From an uncultured Eubacteriales bacterium (GTDB lineage Bacteria > Bacillota > Clostridia > Oscillospirales > Butyricicoccaceae): a stretch of DNA of 8,503 nucleotides. The notes under the pieces were generated by a model, which was given only the letters and a program-made list of their open reading frames with translations, searched no databases and was not told the DNA's origin. Positions 1-5,032 of the stretch are shown one piece after another (position 1 is the stretch's first letter; each line of letters starts with the position of its first letter). Location of the stretch: assembly GCA_934636325.1 (NCBI GenBank), contig CAKUAK010000026.1, forward strand, positions 1-8,503, in the 5' to 3' direction. Made by a program: the position numbers and the translations under genes.

Positions 1-248
1 GGGCTGTCATATCCGCCATCCTCCTCGATGGTCATGGTGTGATACAGGTCACGATCTTCTCCGGAAAAGAGGGGCATGGCGTTGACGACCGTGATCCCGG
101 CCGAGATCAGCGTCCAGAACAGGCCGAATACACCGAAGGTCGGTATGACGATAAATATGCCCAACAGGCAGAATATCACACCCACGACCAGCGAGAGTAC
201 CATCGAAGGCTTTGAGGGATGGATCCTTACGACCCTTCTTCTGCGCAT
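1..248 (-). CDS. Small membrane protein, unrecognised, C-terminus cut off by window edge
   Basis: The gene reads on the minus strand from an ATG at 248-246, preceded by GGGAGG (257-262) at 8 nt spacing. The frame stays open for 82 codons to the window edge, so the C-terminus is missing. The protein starts with an arginine-rich stretch (MRRRR) and has two hydrophobic segments, about residues 16-36 and 38-57. An acidic part with ITIEE-like character follows (GEDRDLYHTM, then EEDGGYD). The basic N-terminus suggests the first segment enters the membrane with the N-terminus inside. It lies downstream of another small membrane protein and the rplT terminator and has no clear promoter of its own, so it is probably reached by read-through from the infC operon or from an internal promoter I cannot see. 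I do not recognise the family. Confidence 0.72.
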   Translation of the reverse strand, partial: MRRRRVVRIHPSKPSMVLSLVVGVIFCLLGIFIVIPTFGVFGLFWTLISAGITVVNAMPLFSGEDRDLYHTMTIEEDGGYDS

Positions 249-310
249 ATATATTTCCTCCCAGGGGTTTTTATATTATGACCGGGCAGTTTGAGCAGAA
301 GTTCCGCGGG

Positions 311-532
311 TTATTCGTCGTCCTCGTCGGGGTCTTTATAGCCGATATAGGCCTGCTTGACCAGCAGCAGCTGGAGCATGGCGGTGAAGGCCGAGATGAC
401 CGAACAGGCCGTCGCAAGGATATTGACCCACGAGGCGTTGACCATCATGGTGACGCCCGAGAGGGTGGCAAGGACGGCGACGACGACGGTGGTCACCGTC
501 ATGATCTTTATCATCTTTTTGGGGTTGCCCAT
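311..532 (-). CDS. Small two-segment membrane protein, unrecognised
   Basis: A 73-residue protein with ATG at 532-530 and an AAAGGAG site 6-7 nt upstream (plus strand about 539-545). It has two hydrophobic segments, about residues 8-31 (IKIMTVTTVVVAVLATLSGVTMMV region) and 37-58. A short basic stretch precedes the first, and a strongly acidic tail closes the protein (DPDEDDE). This is a hairpin-like small membrane protein with no catalytic motif visible. It starts only about 25 nt after the terminator that follows rplT, so its ribosome site sits just beyond the U-run. It may be expressed by partial read-through of the ribosomal operon. The next minus-strand gene begins 62 nt further on. The family is unknown to me; the clean ribosome site and coherent topology support it being real. 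Confidence 0.7.
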   Translation of the reverse strand: MGNPKKMIKIMTVTTVVVAVLATLSGVTMMVNASWVNILATACSVISAFTAMLQLLLVKQAYIGYKDPDEDDE

Positions 533-550
533 TTTAAACTCCTTTGCATA

Positions 551-583
551 TAAAACAGAGCGCCGCCGGAAGGGCAGCGCTCT
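551..583 (-). terminator. Intrinsic terminator after rplT
   Basis: On the minus strand an 11-pair stem (573-583 with 557-567, one G-U pair) with a 5-nt loop is followed by GTTTTAT. The stem begins 16 nt beyond the rplT stop codon. On the plus strand the same position is a C-A mismatch and there is no T-run, so the signal points in the minus direction. Confidence 0.8.
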
Positions 584-598
584 TGAAAAAACGATAGA

Positions 599-952
599 TT
601 AAAGGGCGGCCTTGGCCTTTGCGACCAGAGCGCTGAAGCCCTCCTTGTCGGCGATAGCGATCTCAGACAGCATCTTGCGGTTGAGGTCGATGCCGGCCCT
701 CTTCAGACCGTTCATGAAGCGGGAATAGTTGATGTCATTCTGTTTGCAGGCAGCCGAGATCCTTGTGATCCACAGCTTGCGGAAATCACGCTTTTTGAGC
801 TTTCTGCCGACGTAAGCATAATTGCCCGACTTCATGACCTGCTGGTTGGCCATCTTGTAATGGTTCTTCTTTGTGCCCCAATAACCTTTGGCCAGCTTTA
901 TAACTTTTTTCCTTCTTTTGCGCGTCATCATTGCGCCTTTAACTCTTGCCAT
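599..952 (-). CDS. rplT: 50S ribosomal protein L20
   Basis: This 117-residue protein has the usual L20 length and features. It has the basic N-terminal extension (MARVKGAMMTRKRRKKVIKLAKGY), the core KKRDFRKLWITRISAA, and the C-terminal part with NGLKRAGIDLNRKMLSEIA. L20 binds 23S rRNA early in 50S assembly and in many bacteria also represses its own operon. The start at 952-950 is the family start, and AAAGGAA lies about 9 nt upstream. It is the third gene of the infC-rpmI-rplT operon, 28 nt after rpmI, and a terminator follows the stop. Compared with most L20 sequences, the segment after KGY is unusual (WGTKKNHYK, where R/F/Y-GAKSxLF is common), which I take as lineage divergence. Confidence 0.98.
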   Translation of the reverse strand: MARVKGAMMTRKRRKKVIKLAKGYWGTKKNHYKMANQQVMKSGNYAYVGRKLKKRDFRKLWITRISAACKQNDINYSRFMNGLKRAGIDLNRKMLSEIAIADKEGFSALVAKAKAAL

Positions 953-980
953 TTGTGATTATTCCTTTCGTTATCAGGGT

Positions 981-1181
981 TTATTTATAGGGGATAAGGC
1001 GCCTGATCTGAGGCACTACTGTTGCATCGGCATAGAGGGCCTTGCGGAGCTGACGCATCTTCTGCTTGGACTTGCAGCCCTTGATGTCGTGACGTCTCTT
1101 GGCGCTGGCGCGCTTGATCTTACCTGTCTTTGTGACGCTGAACCTTTTCTTCGCGCCGCTGTGTGTCTTTATTTTGGGCAT
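981..1181 (-). CDS. rpmI: 50S ribosomal protein L35
   Basis: A 66-residue protein of normal L35 length. It opens with the hallmark MPKIKTHSGAKKRF and ends RRLIPYK, matching the family's KxLLPYK ending. It is highly basic throughout, as expected of a small 50S protein that sits in 23S rRNA. GAGGAG lies 7 nt before the ATG at 1181-1179. It is the middle gene of the infC-rpmI-rplT operon, with gaps of 29 nt to infC and 28 nt to rplT. The central part (SAKRRHDIKGCKSKQK) is less typical than the ends, but the family is unmistakable. Confidence 0.97.
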   Translation of the reverse strand: MPKIKTHSGAKKRFSVTKTGKIKRASAKRRHDIKGCKSKQKMRQLRKALYADATVVPQIRRLIPYK

Positions 1182-1210
1182 GATTTTTCTCCTCTCTGTT
1201 GGGGGCTGGA

Positions 1211-1729
1211 TTACTTTTTCTTTTCAGGGGCCAAAAACATCAGCATCTGACGGCCCTCCAGCTTGGGCGCCTTTTCGACCGAGCCGAACTCGGCGCATGC
1301 TTCGCCAAAGCGGTTGAGGACATCAAGACCGATATTGGTGTGGGCCATCTCCCTGCCTCTGAAGCGGATCGAGGCCTTGACCTTGTCGCCGCCTGAGAGG
1401 AATTTCTGGGCCGCACGCACCTTTGTCTCGAAATCGTGGGTGTCGATCTTTGCCGAAAGACGGACTTCCTTTATCTCGACGACCTTCTGATTCTTGCGGG
1501 CCTCTTTTTCCTTCTTGGCCTGTTCGAAACGGAACTTGCCATAGTCCATGACGCGGCAGACAGGCGGCTCGGCCTTCGGGGCGATCTTGACAAGATCGAG
1601 CCCGCGCTCGATGGAGACCTCCATGGCCCGCTGGATGGATACGATACCAAGCTGCGAACCGTCCGCGTCTATAAGACGAACTTCCTTATCGGTGATCTCT
1701 TCGTTGATCTGATGCTCTTGTGTGCTAAT
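1211..1729 (-). CDS. infC: Translation initiation factor IF-3 (AUU start)
   Basis: IF-3 binds the 30S subunit, checks the start codon-initiator tRNA pairing and keeps the subunits apart. The protein shows the N-terminal domain (QINEEITDKEVRLIDADGSQLG, then PPVCRVMDYGKFRFEQ), the basic linker (KKEKEARKNQK) and the C-terminal domain (VVEIKEVRLSAKIDTHDFETK through HTNIGLDVLNRF to EGRQMLMFLAPEKKK). I place the start at the ATT codon 1729-1727. GGGAGGTG (1737-1744) lies about 8 nt upstream, and this start gives 172 residues, the normal family length. The only earlier in-frame candidate is a TTG at 1840, which would add 37 unconserved residues across the leader hairpin. An AUU start is known for infC in other bacteria, where IF-3 represses its own translation by rejecting it. 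First gene of the operon. Confidence 0.95.
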   Translation of the reverse strand: MSTQEHQINEEITDKEVRLIDADGSQLGIVSIQRAMEVSIERGLDLVKIAPKAEPPVCRVMDYGKFRFEQAKKEKEARKNQKVVEIKEVRLSAKIDTHDFETKVRAAQKFLSGGDKVKASIRFRGREMAHTNIGLDVLNRFGEACAEFGSVEKAPKLEGRQMLMFLAPEKKK

Positions 1730-1879
1730 GCTGAAACACCTCCCAGAAAATGAAAAAGGACGGCAGTTATACCGTCCGAACAAACATACCAAAGCAACAG
1801 GCCAGGCCTGCCGCGGCACGATGTTGACCTCTTCTTGCAAAGTAATTGAGGTGAGGATGGTATTATCCTGCTTTCTTTT
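1730..1879 (-). promoter_or_regulatory. Structured 5' leader of the infC-rpmI-rplT operon
   Basis: About 150 nt separate the predicted transcription start (near 1879) from the infC AUU codon. The leader ends with a terminator hairpin directly before the ribosome site. Upstream, CGGCAG (1813-1808) can pair with CTGCCG (1766-1761), which overlaps the 3' arm of that terminator, so the two pairings exclude each other. In Bacillus subtilis the same operon is controlled by L20 acting on a leader terminator. Position and layout here suggest a similar attenuator, but I cannot confirm an L20 binding site by eye. Confidence 0.6.
1753..1777 (-). terminator. Leader terminator (attenuator) before infC
   Basis: On the minus strand GGACGG (1777-1772) pairs with CCGTCC (1763-1758) around an 8-nt loop and is followed at once by TTTTT (1757-1753). 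The infC ribosome site starts 9 nt after the U-run, so termination here would prevent expression of the whole ribosomal operon. Confidence 0.72.
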
Positions 1880-1885
1880 ATAGAA

Positions 1886-1914
1886 ATTATATCACCGGCG
1901 GGCATGGGTGTCAA
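1886..1914 (-). promoter_or_regulatory. Consensus sigma-A promoter of the infC operon
   Basis: Minus-strand TTGACA (1914-1909), exactly 17 nt, then TATAAT (1891-1886). Both hexamers match the consensus perfectly. Predicted start of transcription near 1879, about 150 nt before the infC start codon. Confidence 0.9.
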
Positions 1915-1948
1915 CCGTAAATATTTTTAAAATTGCGGCAAAATAAGT

Positions 1949-1976
1949 TTGCTTTTGCATGGGCGTTTGTTATAAT
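1949..1976 (+). promoter_or_regulatory. Promoter of the DUF1292 gene
   Basis: TTGCTT (1949-1954), 16 nt, then TATAAT (1971-1976) preceded by TGT, an extended -10 element. It diverges from the infC promoter; the two -35 boxes are only 34 bp apart across an A/T-rich spacer. Predicted transcription start is near 1983, about 23 nt before the ATG. Confidence 0.75.
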
Positions 1977-2005
1977 GGATAAAAAGATCTTAAAGGAGCA
2001 TTATC

Positions 2006-2305
2006 ATGGACGAGTTTTTTGACAGAGATATAATTTCGCTTCAGGACGAGGACGGCAACGACCTCGAGGTCGAGCTGATCGACACGGTCGAATACAACGG
2101 CGAGACATATTTCGCCTTCATCCCCGTCGAGATGACCCTCGACGAGAGCTATGAGCTTATCATCCTCAAGCTGGAGATCGACGGCGAGGAAGAGTCGATG
2201 GTCACACTGGATGACGAGGACGAATACAACGAGCTTTATCAGATCTTCTCCGAGCGCAACGAAGAGGGATATGATGAAGAAGAGGAAGAGGACGACGAGA
2301 AATAG
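2006..2305 (+). CDS. DUF1292 (YrzB/UPF0473-type) acidic protein
   Basis: A 99-residue, very acidic protein. The start region IISLQDEDGNDLEVELIDTVEYNGETYFAFIPVE matches DUF1292 proteins, which share a D-E-DGNE-x-x-F/VE-x-I-x-x-x-EYNGxxYxxLxP pattern, followed by the ILKLEIDGEEESMVTLDDEDEYNELYQIF part. The last dozen or so residues are almost all Glu or Asp. DUF1292 proteins are common in Bacillota; their molecular role is not settled. AAAGGAG (1992-1998) lies 7 nt before the ATG. The gene has its own promoter and appears monocistronic; no strong terminator follows it directly, and the next clear signals belong to the structured RNA downstream. It is not next to the alaS/ruvX genes with which relatives often cluster. 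Confidence 0.88.
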   Translation: MDEFFDRDIISLQDEDGNDLEVELIDTVEYNGETYFAFIPVEMTLDESYELIILKLEIDGEEESMVTLDDEDEYNELYQIFSERNEEGYDEEEEEDDEK

Positions 2306-2335
2306 TCCCGGCGCGGGCGCTTTATCACATCATGG

Positions 2336-2383
2336 TTGATTTGGCGCGCGTCATGCATTATAATATGGATACCGGCATATAAT
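2336..2383 (+). promoter_or_regulatory. Promoter region of the structured RNA, with a duplicated -10 element
   Basis: TTGATT (2336-2341), 17 nt, then TATAAT (2359-2364) forms a good sigma-A promoter with a predicted start near 2371. A second TATAATATGG copy begins at 2378, 19 nt after the first (2359), and would give a start near 2390, but it lacks a recognisable -35 box. The second start fits the 5' end of the paired rod better. Confidence 0.7.
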
Positions 2384-2389
2384 ATGGCA

Positions 2390-2590
2390 TGGGCCATGCT
2401 TTCAAAGCCGGGGTGCGGAGCACTTTATTTAACCGCAAAGTGTTAATAGGGACAGCGCGTTCTTTCCCCGATGGCAGACCTCCCGTTTTAAGGAAGTTGG
2501 GAGCCGTTTAAAGGAGAGACAGCCGACCCACCTGCTGTGATCGGCGGGTTAACTTAAAGTCCGCATCCCTGCTTTGGAAGCATGGTTTTT
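2390..2590 (+). ncRNA. Rod-shaped structured RNA, 6S RNA candidate
   Basis: No ORF fits here, but the segment folds end to end. 2394-2419 pairs with 2560-2585 over 25 of 26 positions (two G-U pairs, one C-U mismatch). After a 3-nt bulge, 2423-2427 pairs with 2555-2559, then 2429-2434 with 2547-2552. A large asymmetric bubble follows (2437-2451 on the left, 2539-2543 on the right). Beyond it, 2452-2456 pairs with 2534-2538, 2461-2467 with 2513-2519, and an apical hairpin joins 2480-2484 to 2499-2503. The closing stem runs straight into TTTTT (2586-2590), so it also serves as terminator. A length of about 200 nt, a long closing stem, and a central bubble whose left strand starts about 48 nt from the 5' end fit 6S RNA (ssrS), which binds sigma-A RNA polymerase. 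No SRP, tmRNA or RNase P signature sequence is visible. The structure is seen; the 6S assignment is inference. Confidence 0.55.
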
Positions 2591-2603
2591 CATATCAGAC
2601 ACG

Positions 2604-2639
2604 ATCGTCATCCGCGGACATCCGGGGATGACGATTTTT
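2604..2639 (+). terminator. Second intrinsic terminator after the structured RNA
   Basis: A 10-pair perfect stem (2604-2613 with 2626-2635) with a further CGG/CCG pairing inside its loop is followed by T's to 2639. It would stop any read-through of the RNA before the next promoter at 2679. Confidence 0.85.
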
Positions 2640-2678
2640 GATTTGTGGCATGTACACAAAAAATTCACGAAACTTTTG

Positions 2679-2707
2679 TTGATATGCGACATATAATGTG
2701 TTATAAT
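2679..2707 (+). promoter_or_regulatory. Strong promoter of the 30-residue peptide unit
   Basis: TTGATA (2679-2684), 17 nt, then TATAAT (2702-2707) with a TGT extended -10 just before it. Another TATAAT lies at 2692-2697 without a good -35 box. Predicted start of transcription near 2714. Confidence 0.82.
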
Positions 2708-2769
2708 CCATTTTCAATAAGACCGGACGCCGCCGTATGGGCGGCAGAATACAGGGAAAGGAGGACGCC

Positions 2770-2862
2770 ATGCTGGAAAACACCAAGAAGATCACAGCCG
2801 ATAACTGTGACATCGACGAGCTTATATTCCGTGATGAAACACACAGGATCAGCGAAAGATAA
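2770..2862 (+). CDS. 30-residue peptide, unrecognised, in its own short transcript
   Basis: ATG at 2770 follows an excellent AAAGGAGG site (2757-2764) at 5 nt spacing; the frame ends at TAA 2860-2862. The product is charged and soluble, starting MLENTKKITADNCDIDEL and ending THRISER, with no membrane segment and one cysteine. It sits in a transcript of about 185 nt, between a near-consensus promoter (2679-2707) and a terminator (2874-2899), so the unit makes little besides this peptide. The 5' leader has a GC-rich hairpin (GCCGCC 2729-2734 with GGCGGC 2740-2745, loop 2735-2739). The 3' half of that hairpin can also pair with GCCGCC at 2874-2879 in the terminator. It may be a real small protein, a leader peptide, or a dual-function RNA. 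I do not know the family. Confidence 0.55.
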   Translation: MLENTKKITADNCDIDELIFRDETHRISER

Positions 2863-2873
2863 GGATGGAAAAA

Positions 2874-2899
2874 GCCGCCTGAGAGCGGTCTTTTTTTTT
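2874..2899 (+). terminator. Intrinsic terminator after the 30-residue peptide
   Basis: GCCGC (2874-2878) pairs with GCGGT (2885-2889) around a 6-nt loop, an A-run precedes the stem, and nine T's follow (2891-2899). It closes the small unit before the cardiolipin synthase promoter. Confidence 0.78.
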
Positions 2900-2929
2900 A
2901 TTCTTTTTACAGGGTATAACGGGTTATGG

Positions 2930-2958
2930 TTGACCGAAGGGGCCGGACGCGATATTAT
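2930..2958 (+). promoter_or_regulatory. Promoter of the cardiolipin synthase gene
   Basis: TTGACC (2930-2935), 17 nt, then TATTAT (2953-2958). The predicted start of transcription near 2965 leaves a leader of about 27 nt with the GGGAGG ribosome site. Confidence 0.72.
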
Positions 2959-2991
2959 CTATAGTAAAAGATCGCCGCAGGGAGGAAGAAA

Positions 2992-4527
2992 ATGAAAAAG
3001 ATCATAAAGGCTTTGTTCGGCCAGACAAGCATTATCATAATGCTGCTTGTCGTTCAGGTGCTGTTTTTCTTTTCCACGACGCTGAGGATAGTCGGAGACG
3101 AGCATTTTCAAATACTCAATACCCTTATCCGCATAGCCAGCTTCTGCCTCATGGTATATATCATAAACTCGCGCGGGAACCCCGAATCAAAACTGGCCTG
3201 GATAGTCCAGATAGCCATCTTCCCCATCCAGGGAACGCTGCTTTATCTTTTCGTTCAGGGCCAGAAGCTGCCTATCATCTTCAATAAAGAGCTCAAGCGC
3301 ATGCGCCGCGAAAGCTCTCCTTATATAAAGCAGGACGAAAATGTCATCAGGCATATCGAGGCCGAGGAACGGCAGAAGGCAAATATCGTCAGATATCTGA
3401 ACGATCACGCCGACGTCCCGGCCTTTGAGAACACAGAGGTCACATATTTCCCTACCGGCGAGGAAAACTGGAAGGCCATCCTTGAAGAGCTGGAGAAGGC
3501 CGAAAAATATATATTCATCGAGTATTTCATCATCGGCCCGGGAAAGATGTGGGACAGCATACTCGATGTGCTGCGGCGTAAGGCGGCGCAGGGGGTCGAT
3601 ATAAGGCTCATGTACGACGGCATGGGCTGCCTGACCAGGCTGCCCTATAATTACCCTTCAAAGCTGGCGGCGATGGGGATAAAATGCCATGTGTTCAACC
3701 CCTTCCGCCCCTTTATGTCGACCATACAGAACAACCGCGACCACAGAAAGATAATGGTCATCGACGGCAAGACGGCCTTTACCGGCGGCGTCAATCTGGC
3801 CGATGAATATGTCAACATAACCTCGCCCTACGGCCATTGGAAGGATACCGCCGTCATGCTGCGGGGCGAAGCGGTGTTCAGCTTTGCGGTAATGTTCCTC
3901 GAGCTTTGGCAGATATCGGAGAAGAAAAGCGTCGGCAGCTATGAGCAGTTCCGGCCCGACGTCCTGCCCGAGATATCGCAGCCGGGCTATGTCGCCCCCT
4001 TCGGCGATTCGCCCTTTGACCACGAGCTGGTCGGCGAGACGGTATATATCGACATACTCTCGAAGGCGAGGGAATATGTCCACATAACAACGCCTTATAT
4101 GATAATCGACAACGAGATGATAACGGCCCTCGGCTCGGCGGCCAAGAGCGGCGTCGACGTCAAGATCATCGTCCCCCACCGGGCCGACCACTGGTATGCC
4201 CACGCCGTCGCCAAGGCATATTATGCCGAGCTGATAAGCCGCGGGGTGCAGCTTTATGAATACATGCCGGGCTTTATCCACAGCAAGTCCTTCGTCTCGG
4301 ACGGCGATACGGCCGTCGTCGGCACGATAAATATGGATTACCGGAGCCTGTATCTCCACTTCGAGTGCGGGACATGGATGTATAAGCATCCGGTCATCGG
4401 GCAGATCGAAGAGGATTTTGAGCAGACCCTTGAAAAGTGCCGCCCGATAACCCTTGAGAGCTGCCGCGTGCATGGGCTGAAGCGGATACTTTACGCTATC
4501 CTGCGGCTTTTCGCGCCACTTATGTAA
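2992..4527 (+). CDS. cls: Cardiolipin synthase (phospholipase D superfamily)
   Basis: The enzyme joins two phosphatidylglycerol molecules into cardiolipin and glycerol at the cytoplasmic membrane. The 511-residue protein has three N-terminal hydrophobic segments (about 12-33, 40-59 and 68-88), as in PLDc_N-type cardiolipin synthases. Two phospholipase D repeats follow. The first HKD motif is HRKIMVID with H251, K253 and D258, followed by GGVN; the second is HSKSFVSD with H430, K432 and D437, followed by GTINMDYRS. Both motifs are complete, so it should be active. Length is normal for the family. GGAGG lies a few bases before the ATG. The gene stands alone, with its own promoter (2930-2958) and a terminator at 4542-4574. 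A 293-codon open frame lies antisense to its 3' part but is a codon-bias artefact. Confidence 0.95.
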   Translation: MKKIIKALFGQTSIIIMLLVVQVLFFFSTTLRIVGDEHFQILNTLIRIASFCLMVYIINSRGNPESKLAWIVQIAIFPIQGTLLYLFVQGQKLPIIFNKELKRMRRESSPYIKQDENVIRHIEAEERQKANIVRYLNDHADVPAFENTEVTYFPTGEENWKAILEELEKAEKYIFIEYFIIGPGKMWDSILDVLRRKAAQGVDIRLMYDGMGCLTRLPYNYPSKLAAMGIKCHVFNPFRPFMSTIQNNRDHRKIMVIDGKTAFTGGVNLADEYVNITSPYGHWKDTAVMLRGEAVFSFAVMFLELWQISEKKSVGSYEQFRPDVLPEISQPGYVAPFGDSPFDHELVGETVYIDILSKAREYVHITTPYMIIDNEMITALGSAAKSGVDVKIIVPHRADHWYAHAVAKAYYAELISRGVQLYEYMPGFIHSKSFVSDGDTAVVGTINMDYRSLYLHFECGTWMYKHPVIGQIEEDFEQTLEKCRPITLESCRVHGLKRILYAILRLFAPLM

Positions 4528-4541
4528 TACAGAGATCAATA

Positions 4542-4574
4542 AAAGAGCCTGCGTTTGTCAAACGCAGGCTCTTT
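4542..4574. terminator. Bidirectional terminator between cls and the cysteine-rich gene
   Basis: A perfect inverted repeat joins 4542-4557 to 4559-4574 (13-14 pairs allowing for a real loop). T's follow on both strands: CTTT on plus, CTTTTATT on minus. It serves the converging cls gene and the minus-strand gene ending at 4620. A separate GC-rich hairpin (4595-4601 with 4606-4612) lies between it and that stop codon. Confidence 0.88.
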
Positions 4575-4619
4575 CTCATCAGGTGAGGATGTAGGCCGGG
4601 GCGGGCCCCGGCGGGATGT

Positions 4620-4844
4620 TCAGCGGCAGTACGAGCGGCGCTTGAGGGTATCGGAGATCTCCTGAAGGACATTTTTGGTGTCGATGCAGCAGTCGGTCTG
4701 GGTATAACCCTCGCCGTAATATGTGGTCATGGGTATGTCGATGACCCTTACGGCGTAATACCATGTCTCAATCCTCGGCTCGGGCCGGGGGCGGCAGCGG
4801 CGGCACTGACAGCAGCAGCCGCGGGAATATCTTCTCCAGAACAT
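4620..4844 (-). CDS. Small cysteine-rich protein, unrecognised
   Basis: A 74-residue frame with ATG at 4844-4842, preceded by CAGGTGA at about 5-6 nt, and ending at TGA 4622-4620. Eight cysteines are present: C10, C11, C12, C14 and C17 in an Arg/Pro-rich N-terminal part (CCCQCRRC), the pair C52-C53, and C73. The C-terminal two-thirds looks like a folded domain (IETWYYAVRVIDIPMTTYYGEGYTQTDCC, then a likely helix KNVLQEISDTLKRR). The codon choice there matches the neighbouring genes. The cysteine cluster suggests metal binding or disulphides, but nothing identifies which. It converges on cls at a shared terminator and diverges from the EamA gene. A -10-like TATTAT lies upstream on the minus strand (about 4900), without a clear -35 box. 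Overlapping minus-strand frames exist, but this one has the best ribosome site. Confidence 0.6.
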   Translation of the reverse strand: MFWRRYSRGCCCQCRRCRPRPEPRIETWYYAVRVIDIPMTTYYGEGYTQTDCCIDTKNVLQEISDTLKRRSYCR

Positions 4845-4937
4845 AAGCTCACCTGACCTTTGCAGTTTGAGCGCGCCCTCGGTTTGGGCGGCTCTGGTAT
4901 ATAATATGCCGCCGGCGCGCGGCGCGCCACAGCCGAG

Positions 4938-4967
4938 TTGACACGGCTCGGGCCGATGGGATATACT
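4938..4967 (+). promoter_or_regulatory. Promoter of the EamA-ProX-ATL operon
   Basis: TTGACA (4938-4943), 18 nt, then TATACT (4962-4967). Predicted start near 4974, giving a leader of about 59 nt. A 15-bp palindrome, GGCGCGC-G-GCGCGCC, lies just upstream (about 4914-4928) and could be a protein-binding site or simply GC-rich sequence. Confidence 0.75.
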
Positions 4968-5032
4968 GAATCAGTAGTGCCGCGGAAGGAGCCGTCGGGG
5001 AGAACGGCCGCGGAGGTCATGGAGGATGAAAA

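Noticed and set aside
1730..1840. N-terminal extension of IF-3 from a TTG at 1840
   Set aside because: It would translate through the leader terminator, adds 37 unconserved residues, and has no ribosome site, while the AUU at 1729 has one.
2414..2442. Pseudoknot from TGCGG/CCGCA and CACTT/AAGTG
   Set aside because: With no bases between CCGCA and AAGTG the second strand could not span the first helix; the end-to-end rod uses the same bases in far more pairs.
2441..2451. TTAATAGGGA as a possible cobalamin riboswitch core
   Set aside because: The rest of the cobalamin element (the CCCCCGCAACUGU region and the B12 box) is absent, and the gene downstream is unrelated.
2931..2943. ACCGAAGGGGC as a possible glycine riboswitch core
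   Set aside because: It lies partly within the cls promoter -35 region, the flanking glycine-aptamer helices are missing, and cls is not a glycine gene.
3658..4539. Long antisense frame (293 codons) opposite cls
   Set aside because: It mirrors the codon structure of the real gene, has no ribosome site or promoter, and its translation lacks any domain-like pattern.
4748..5020. Minus-strand frame of 90 codons overlapping the cysteine-rich gene and the EamA promoter
   Set aside because: The composition is low-complexity (Ala/Pro/Arg), there is no ribosome site, and it covers the divergent promoter region.
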